Part shown: one piece after another, positions 53,865 to 58,534 of the stretch | Layout of the letters: the number at the start of each line of letters is the position of its first letter | Position numbering within the stretch: the stretch's first letter is position 1 | Source of the DNA: Bacteroidaceae bacterium | GTDB lineage: Bacteria; Bacteroidota; Bacteroidia; Bacteroidales; Bacteroidaceae | Reading direction: 5' to 3' | DNA length: 58,534 nucleotides | Assembly: GCA_017547165.1 (NCBI GenBank) | Contig: JAFYQK010000023.1 | Span: forward strand, 1 to 58,534 | Position numbers and translations under genes: made by a program | The notes under the pieces: model-generated | Databases searched by the model: none | What the model was told of the DNA's origin: nothing | The model's input: only the letters and a program-made list of their open reading frames with translations

Positions 53865-54868
53865 CACTTAAAGAGGCTCTTCTTGAACGGGAGAAACAAA
53901 ATGATAGGGGCATAAAATCAAAGCCTTTGATTCTTGATGGCGGTTTTGGAACTATGGTTCAAAACTACAGGTTGAAGGAAGAGGATTTTCGTGGATACCG
54001 TTTTCGTTCATTGCCTGGAATGCTTTTAGGAAATAATGAGATGCTTAATCTCACACGTCCTGATATTGTTTCTGCTATCCATACTTCATATATCGAGTCT
54101 GGTGTGGATATTATTACCGCCAATACTTTTTCGGCCAATTATATTTCTCAGAAGGATTACAATTGTGAGGAATTGGTAAGGGAGCAAAACAAGGAGGCTG
54201 TCCGTATAGCACGTGAGGCTTTTGAAAAATGTGGCAAAAATGGTTATGTCATTGCCACATTGGGTCCAACAAACAAATCGTTAAGCATATCGCCTGATAT
54301 CAACGATCCCGCACTCCGTTCAATCACATTTGACGAGTTGGCAAATGCATATTACGAGCAAATGTGTGTTCTTATAGAAGAGGGTGTTGATGCTGTTATG
54401 CTTGAGACAATTTTTGATACGCTCAATGCCAAGGCTGGTATATATGCCTTACAAAAAGCTAATGAATATTTTGCCAAGGACACTCCCTTGATGCTTTCCG
54501 TAACAGTCAACGATGCCAACGGTCGACTGCTTACAGGTCAGACGTTAGAGGCATTCATTATTTCTGTTTCTCATGCCGAAATGATTTCGATCGGTTTGAA
54601 TTGTTCCTTTGGTGCAGATGAACTTATTCCAGTTTTACGTCGCCTACATCATGCCGTGAAGATTGAACAAGAACTGAAGGGTAGGGTATGTATATCGTTC
54701 CATCCTAATGCAGGATTACCCAACTCCATGGGACAGTATGATGTAACGCCTGAGAAATATGCCCAATCCGTTTCTCCTATGATAGAGGAGGGGTTAGTAG
54801 ACATAATTGGTGGTTGCTGCGGAACAACTCCAGAACATATTAAAGCTATAGTAGATTTATGCGGATAA
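53861..54868 (+). CDS. metH: Methionine synthase, homocysteine-binding half (split MetH)
   Basis: A 335-residue protein equal to the N-terminal homocysteine S-methyltransferase barrel of MetH. It starts with ILDGGFGTMVQNYRL, and the zinc-site cysteines are in GLNCSFGADEL and GGCCGTTPEHI. It would receive the methyl group from methylcobalamin and give methionine. The frame ends right after this domain (EHIKAIVDLCG), where full-length MetH has a linker to the folate domain. The next gene starts 10 bp inside this one. The break could be a real gene split or a frameshift in the linker. Confidence 0.9.
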   Translation: MTLKEALLEREKQNDRGIKSKPLILDGGFGTMVQNYRLKEEDFRGYRFRSLPGMLLGNNEMLNLTRPDIVSAIHTSYIESGVDIITANTFSANYISQKDYNCEELVREQNKEAVRIAREAFEKCGKNGYVIATLGPTNKSLSISPDINDPALRSITFDELANAYYEQMCVLIEEGVDAVMLETIFDTLNAKAGIYALQKANEYFAKDTPLMLSVTVNDANGRLLTGQTLEAFIISVSHAEMISIGLNCSFGADELIPVLRRLHHAVKIEQELKGRVCISFHPNAGLPNSMGQYDVTPEKYAQSVSPMIEEGLVDIIGGCCGTTPEHIKAIVDLCG

Positions 54869-56592
54869 ATATATGTGGCCTCGAACCTTTGGAGCGTAAT
54901 GCCACATTTGTCGGTGTGGGCGAAAGGTGTAATGTGGCCGGTAGCCGAAAGTTCCTGCGTCTAATATCCGAAGGCAATTATGCCGAGGCATTGGAGATTG
55001 CAAGACGTCAGGTACAGGACGGGGCTCTCGTTATCGACATAAATATGGACGATGGACTCCTGAACGCGCGAAAGGAGATGGAACACTTTCTTAAACTCAT
55101 TGCTTCCGAGCCAGATATCTGTCGTGTTCCCTTGATGATAGACTCAAGTGACTGGGATGTTATAATAGCAGCACTGAAGTGTGTTCAGGGTAAAAGTATT
55201 GTGAATAGCATCTCGCTTAAAGAGGGAGAAAAGAAATTTCTGTCGCATGCCCGAGAGATACATAGCATGGGGGCCGCCATGGTTGTTATGGCATTTGACG
55301 AGGAGGGGCAGGCAACCAGTTTTGAGCGAAGGATAAAAATATGCCAGAGGGCCTATAAACTCTTAGTCGAAAATGTAAGCATACCTCCCGAGGATATTAT
55401 TTTTGACCCTAATGTTCTTTCTGTTGCTACCGGCATATCTCATCACGACACTTATGCATGGGATTTTCTACAAGCCGTAGACTGGATACATAATAATTTG
55501 CCTGGAGCGCATATTTCTGGTGGCATAAGTAATCTGTCGTTCTCGTTCCGTGGCAATAATTACATACGTGAGGCCATGCATGCCGTTTTCCTCTTCGAAG
55601 CCATTAAGAGAGGAATGGACTTTGCTATAGTCAATCCTTCGGCTAAAGTTACCTATGCCGATATTCCTGCCGATCACTTGCGCATCATAGAAGATGTGCT
55701 GTTACGTCCAAGTTCTCAAGCAAGTGAAGCACTGATAGAATTGGCAACTAATATCGCTAATGATGGCAGTGCGTCTGTAGCATATTCAGCATCAGGCGCA
55801 ACAATCGTTGCTGACCTTCCTGTAGAGGCACGACTGGCACAAAAACTGCAACAGGGAATAACTGAAGGTTTGGAGCAAGATATTAAAGAGGCATTGCTGA
55901 AATACCCTAAGGCTGTTGATATAATAGACGGTCCTCTCATGGAGGGTATGAACAGGGTGGGGCAGTTGTTTGGCGAGGGCAAGATGTTTTTGCCTCAAGT
56001 TGTAAAAACTGCACGCACCATGAAGCATGCTGTCAATATTTTGCAACCCTATATTGAGGAACAAAAAGCCGAACTCCAGAACATCGCTGGCAAGATTCTT
56101 CTTGCAACAGTAAAGGGTGATGTCCACGATATCGGTAAAAACATCGTTTCCGTGGTAATGGCATGCAATGGTTTTGAGATAATTGACCTTGGAGTTATGG
56201 TGCCGCCCGAAGTTATCGTAAAGGCTGCTCTTGAGTACAAACCTGATGCAATTGGTCTTTCAGGTTTGATTACTCCATCGTTAACAGAAATGACAACAGT
56301 TGTCAGCCAATTGGCCGAGGCTGGTGTAAATGTGCCCGTAATGATTGGCGGCGCAACAACAAGTGCCTTGCATACGGCACTGAAAATATCACCACTCTAC
56401 AGTGGTCCGGTGTTGTGGCTGAAGGATGCTTCGCAGAATTGTCCGAGATTGGCTCCATTCCTAAATGCTTCGTCAAAAACAGATGCCTTCAAAAAATTGG
56501 AAGAGGAGTATGAGTCACTTCGCAGTTCATACAAGCCAACCCCAATCGTTTCGTTAGAGGAGGCACGACGCAACAAACCTAACTTTTTCTAA
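54859..56592 (+). CDS. metH: Methionine synthase, folate- and B12-binding half (split MetH)
   Basis: 577 residues that begin MRINICGLEPLERNATFVGVGERCNVAGSRKF, the usual opening of the pterin-binding domain of MetH (RLSGLEPL...GERTNVTGS). The folate barrel runs to about 260, the helical cap domain to about 400, and the B12-binding Rossmann domain to 577, with the cobalamin motif DVHDIGKNIV and GLSGLITPSLTEM. No C-terminal AdoMet-activation domain is present, so reactivation of oxidised cobalamin needs another protein. It overlaps the first half by 10 bp. Confidence 0.9.
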   Translation: MRINICGLEPLERNATFVGVGERCNVAGSRKFLRLISEGNYAEALEIARRQVQDGALVIDINMDDGLLNARKEMEHFLKLIASEPDICRVPLMIDSSDWDVIIAALKCVQGKSIVNSISLKEGEKKFLSHAREIHSMGAAMVVMAFDEEGQATSFERRIKICQRAYKLLVENVSIPPEDIIFDPNVLSVATGISHHDTYAWDFLQAVDWIHNNLPGAHISGGISNLSFSFRGNNYIREAMHAVFLFEAIKRGMDFAIVNPSAKVTYADIPADHLRIIEDVLLRPSSQASEALIELATNIANDGSASVAYSASGATIVADLPVEARLAQKLQQGITEGLEQDIKEALLKYPKAVDIIDGPLMEGMNRVGQLFGEGKMFLPQVVKTARTMKHAVNILQPYIEEQKAELQNIAGKILLATVKGDVHDIGKNIVSVVMACNGFEIIDLGVMVPPEVIVKAALEYKPDAIGLSGLITPSLTEMTTVVSQLAEAGVNVPVMIGGATTSALHTALKISPLYSGPVLWLKDASQNCPRLAPFLNASSKTDAFKKLEEEYESLRSSYKPTPIVSLEEARRNKPNFF

Positions 56593-56605
56593 AACACACT
56601 TTTAT

Positions 56606-57619
56606 ATGTCGCAAAAGAAAGTCCTTGTTTGGTTCACATCAATATTTTTATCTATAGTTTTAACGGTCTCGGCCGTTTCTGCTTGGTATGTTTGGCCTAT
56701 ATTTCATGCAGTATCTTTGTCCGAATCACCGGTGAGTGTTTACATCGACGAGGATGATACGCAAGACTCCATCTATGTCAAGCTTGGAACCCCAAAACGT
56801 TGGGAATTGTTGCAATGGTATTTTGAGGCTCAGCCCCGTACCGGACACTATATCATAGAGCCCAACGAAAGAGTTGTCGACGCCTATCGCAAATTTCGCA
56901 ACGGCACACAATCCCCCGTCCGTGTCACCATACCTCATGTGCGAACCCTCGACCAGCTTGCCTCTCGTTTGGCCGACCAACTCATGATTGACAGCAGCGC
57001 ATTCTCTAATGCTTTTCGCGATACGGCCTTCTGTAGCGAATTGGGATACAATTGGCAGTCTCTTCCTGCACTATTCATCCCCAACACATACGAAATGTGG
57101 TGGAACTCTTCGTTAGAAAAGGTTATGCAACGTATGAAAAGGGAAAACCAGGCCTTCTGGACACAAGAGCGACTTGATAAGGCAAAGAAAATTAACCTTA
57201 CTCCCATTGATGTTGTTACTCTTGCTAGCATCGTATCTGAAGAGACTGCCTATGAACCCGAAATGCCAAAGGTTGCCGGAATGTATTTGCGCCGACTTCA
57301 AATAGGTATGCCTCTTCAGGCCGATCCAACTGTTAAGTTTGCTGTAGGCGATTTTTCCCTACGTCGTATATACAATCATCATTTAAAGGTTGAAAGTCCA
57401 TATAACACCTATCTCAACCGTGGCCTGCCTCCTGGTCCTATTTGTATTCCCTCTATCAAGGCCATAGATGCTGTACTCAATCACGAGCAACATAATTATC
57501 TATATATGTGTGCCAAAGAGGATTTCTCTGGTTCACATAATTTTGCCCGCACATATTCAGAACACCTTGCCAATGCCCGTAGGTATGTAAGGGCTTTAAA
57601 TCAAAGGGGTATCAGGTAA
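56606..57619 (+). CDS. mltG: Endolytic murein transglycosylase MltG
   Basis: A 337-residue single-pass membrane protein. It has a short cytoplasmic start, one transmembrane helix (about 6-30), then the LysM-like region (QDSIYVKLGTPKRWELLQWYFEA) and the catalytic YceG domain with ASIVSEETAYEPEMPKVAGMYLRRLQIGMPLQADPTVKFAVGD (catalytic Glu in SEETAYE) and SPYNTYLNRGLPPGPICIPS. It cuts nascent glycan strands and sets their length. The gene closes the metH run after a 13-bp gap. Confidence 0.95.
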   Translation: MSQKKVLVWFTSIFLSIVLTVSAVSAWYVWPIFHAVSLSESPVSVYIDEDDTQDSIYVKLGTPKRWELLQWYFEAQPRTGHYIIEPNERVVDAYRKFRNGTQSPVRVTIPHVRTLDQLASRLADQLMIDSSAFSNAFRDTAFCSELGYNWQSLPALFIPNTYEMWWNSSLEKVMQRMKRENQAFWTQERLDKAKKINLTPIDVVTLASIVSEETAYEPEMPKVAGMYLRRLQIGMPLQADPTVKFAVGDFSLRRIYNHHLKVESPYNTYLNRGLPPGPICIPSIKAIDAVLNHEQHNYLYMCAKEDFSGSHNFARTYSEHLANARRYVRALNQRGIR

Positions 57620-57827
57620 AATGTCTCTTTCGCAACCATCCATTCTTGCGACGAATAATAAGCAGCATCGCTTTTGAATATACCTTGCTTGATTTCTTTT
57701 CTTATGAAGTAAAGGTCATTGAGGACTATTGGGATTAATCAGCAAGTGGAAAACGGTGAAAAGATTTTATAACTTATAACCCCTATATTTATTAAAAACA
57801 GGGCAGTTTTTGATACCATTTAATACC

Positions 57828-57874
57828 AAATCCCAGAGGATCTACTTTCGTATTTATATCCTCTGGGATTTTTG
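57828..57874 (+). terminator. Strong intrinsic terminator in the mltG downstream region
   Basis: AAATCCCAGAGGAT (57828-57841) pairs with ATCCTCTGGGATTT (57858-57871), a 14-bp stem, 16-nt loop, followed by a T-run. It lies about 210 bp after mltG. Immediately upstream is an imperfect repeat, TGATACCATT then TAATACCAAA (57811-57830), of the sort found at integrase attachment sites; see the findings. The 57620-57810 stretch shows no gene. Confidence 0.75.
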
Positions 57875-57919
57875 TTTTGAATCCATTTGTTATTTATAGA
57901 CTTAAATTATTCAGCTAGC

Positions 57920-58198
57920 CTATATGCTAATTCTTTTACTAATTCCTATTGCTTTCTTCATGGTCTCGTTGTACACCTCTAGGAACAAGCACATATAATA
58001 CTCTTGGGTTACGCATCGTGCGAATACTGTATCAAACATAGCCTCAGTTCTATCAAGAGCATTGGCTATATTATCAGTTACTCCTGCTCTTAAGGTGTAA
58101 GTATTCGATAAACTACAGGTAGTAATACCTATCTATACAGCAATAGCAACAAATGCTCCATTATGATCCAGATACAAGTGAATCAAGATGGCAACAAT
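57920..58198 (-). pseudogene. Degenerate ORF of unknown origin with one in-frame stop
   Basis: On the minus strand one frame is open from 58198 to the stop at 57920-57922 except for a single TAG at 58133-58135. The readable part after the TAG includes RAGVTDNIANALDRTEAMFD and FARCVTQEYYMCLFLEVYNE, which looks like real helical protein and not chance. No start codon or promoter is clear. I do not recognise the family. It lies between the terminator and the right end repeat and may be the remains of an accessory gene. Confidence 0.4.
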
Positions 58199-58240
58199 TT
58201 AAGCAGTAAAGTGAAGATTGTTCCGTAAAACAGAACACTT

Positions 58241-58270
58241 TCATAAGCACACGGCTTCTTCGATTTTCAA
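58241..58270 (-). pseudogene. Truncated start of the winged-helix gene (right copy)
   Basis: On the minus strand the right repeat contains the same TTG start as at 265 (TTG AAA ATC GAA GAA GCC), but it then diverges and reaches TGA after two further codons. Only the first six codons are shared with the intact left copy, so the gene is broken exactly where the end repeats stop matching. Confidence 0.65.
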
Positions 58271-58534
58271 CTTTAAATTAAAAACACACCCACCCCACAC
58301 ATCAAGAAGTTCTAGCAACTTATTACTCTTGCACGCTCTTTACATATACCTTGCCGGCAAAGCGGCCGATTGAGGTGATGCCTGATGATGCAGCATGCTC
58401 AAACTCCCACAGTTCCTTAGCGGCAACGGTATGCGAGAGTCCTGTAAGTTCCATATAGTGCTTCACCTTCATTGCCCCATGAGATTGCAGATATTCCAAG
58501 GCCTTCTGCAGACGCTGTTCCTTGGTAAACGGAG
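58253..58534. repeat. Right arm of the 282-bp inverted repeat
   Basis: Reverse complement of 1-282 with six substitutions (two near left position 142-147, one at 160, three in 228-273). The substitutions make this a diverged copy and not an assembly fold-back, which would be identical. Confidence 0.95.
58323..58534 (-). CDS. C-terminal fragment of a DNA-binding-type protein, second copy
   Basis: The same 69-residue C-terminus as at 1-212, read on the minus strand, ending VYVKSVQE and stop at 58323. Relative to the left copy it reads EFEHAASSGITSIGR where the left reads EFEHDAASGISSIGR. The start lies outside the window. The frame is intact, so this copy is probably functional even though the gene after it is cut. 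Confidence 0.6.
   Translation of the reverse strand, partial: PFTKEQRLQKALEYLQSHGAMKVKHYMELTGLSHTVAAKELWEFEHAASSGITSIGRFAGKVYVKSVQE

Noticed and set aside
1-58534. The end repeats as the termini of a composite transposon
   Set aside because: No transposase, no short terminal inverted repeats and no target duplication are visible, and the interior is core genome.

Overview
This 58.5 kb stretch looks like chromosomal DNA from a low-to-mid GC member of the Bacteroidales, most likely a Prevotella-like lineage. The evidence is Bacteroidota-type promoters (a -7 box close to TAnnTTTG with a TTG/TTTG about 19-21 bp upstream), few Shine-Dalgarno sequences, Bacteroidota-restricted families (DUF3127, DUF4494, DUF4835, DUF4348, GGGtGRT protein), PPi-dependent phosphofructokinase, and a Rho factor with a large disordered insert. 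The family placement is inference; no rRNA is present to confirm it.

Layout. 1-1.7 kb: the end of a DNA-binding-type gene, a small winged-helix gene, a short-chain dehydrogenase and a DUF1648 membrane protein. 1.8-5.4 kb: a dolichol-phosphate-mannose-synthase-like glycosyltransferase overlapping dihydroorotase (pyrC), convergent with a Crp-like regulator and a short MiaA. 5.5-10.3 kb: a glycogen/alpha-glucan operon (debranching enzyme, GT4 synthase-like enzyme, GH57 amylase with a histone-H1-like tail), then a cyclophilin. 11.2-18.1 kb (-): a tight six-gene operon dnaN, DnaQ-like exonuclease, coaBC, DUF4835, recN, tilS, mostly with 4-nt overlaps. 18.3-27.1 kb: a DUF3127 protein with an SSB-like acidic tip, a glutaredoxin-like protein, rho, a second Crp-like regulator, lepA and two tandem acyl-CoA-ligase paralogues. 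27.3-34.6 kb (-): YggS, DUF4494, a YgiQ radical-SAM protein, a large secreted amidase with a nested golvesin-like domain, an acyltransferase and two small unknowns. 34.8-41.8 kb: pfp, a GH25 lysozyme, pheS, a DUF4348 lipoprotein, murB, a flavin reductase-like protein and udk. 41.9-48.6 kb: hisG-hisD-hisC-hisB-recR, a membrane protein and cyuA-type cysteine desulfidase. 48.7-52.3 kb: tRNA-Gly(CCC), a PerR/Fur-type repressor beside a reverse rubrerythrin, HU, and the GGGtGRT / NifU-like pair. 52.5-57.6 kb: smpB, a 58-aa membrane ORF, a DUF4375 protein, a B12-dependent methionine synthase split over two overlapping genes, and mltG.

The two ends (1-282 and 58253-58534) are inverted copies of one another, 276 of 282 positions identical. 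Each carries the 3' end of the same gene and the start of the next one. The differences are mostly conservative, so these look like two genuine genomic copies of a repeated cassette. Most of what lies between is housekeeping. The points that deserve a second look are the end repeats, the degenerate 57.6-58.25 kb segment, the 22-bp array at 28557-28622, the SSB-like tip on DUF3127, the golvesin-in-amidase architecture, the tailed GH57 enzyme, the split MetH and the GGGtGRT/NifU-like pair.
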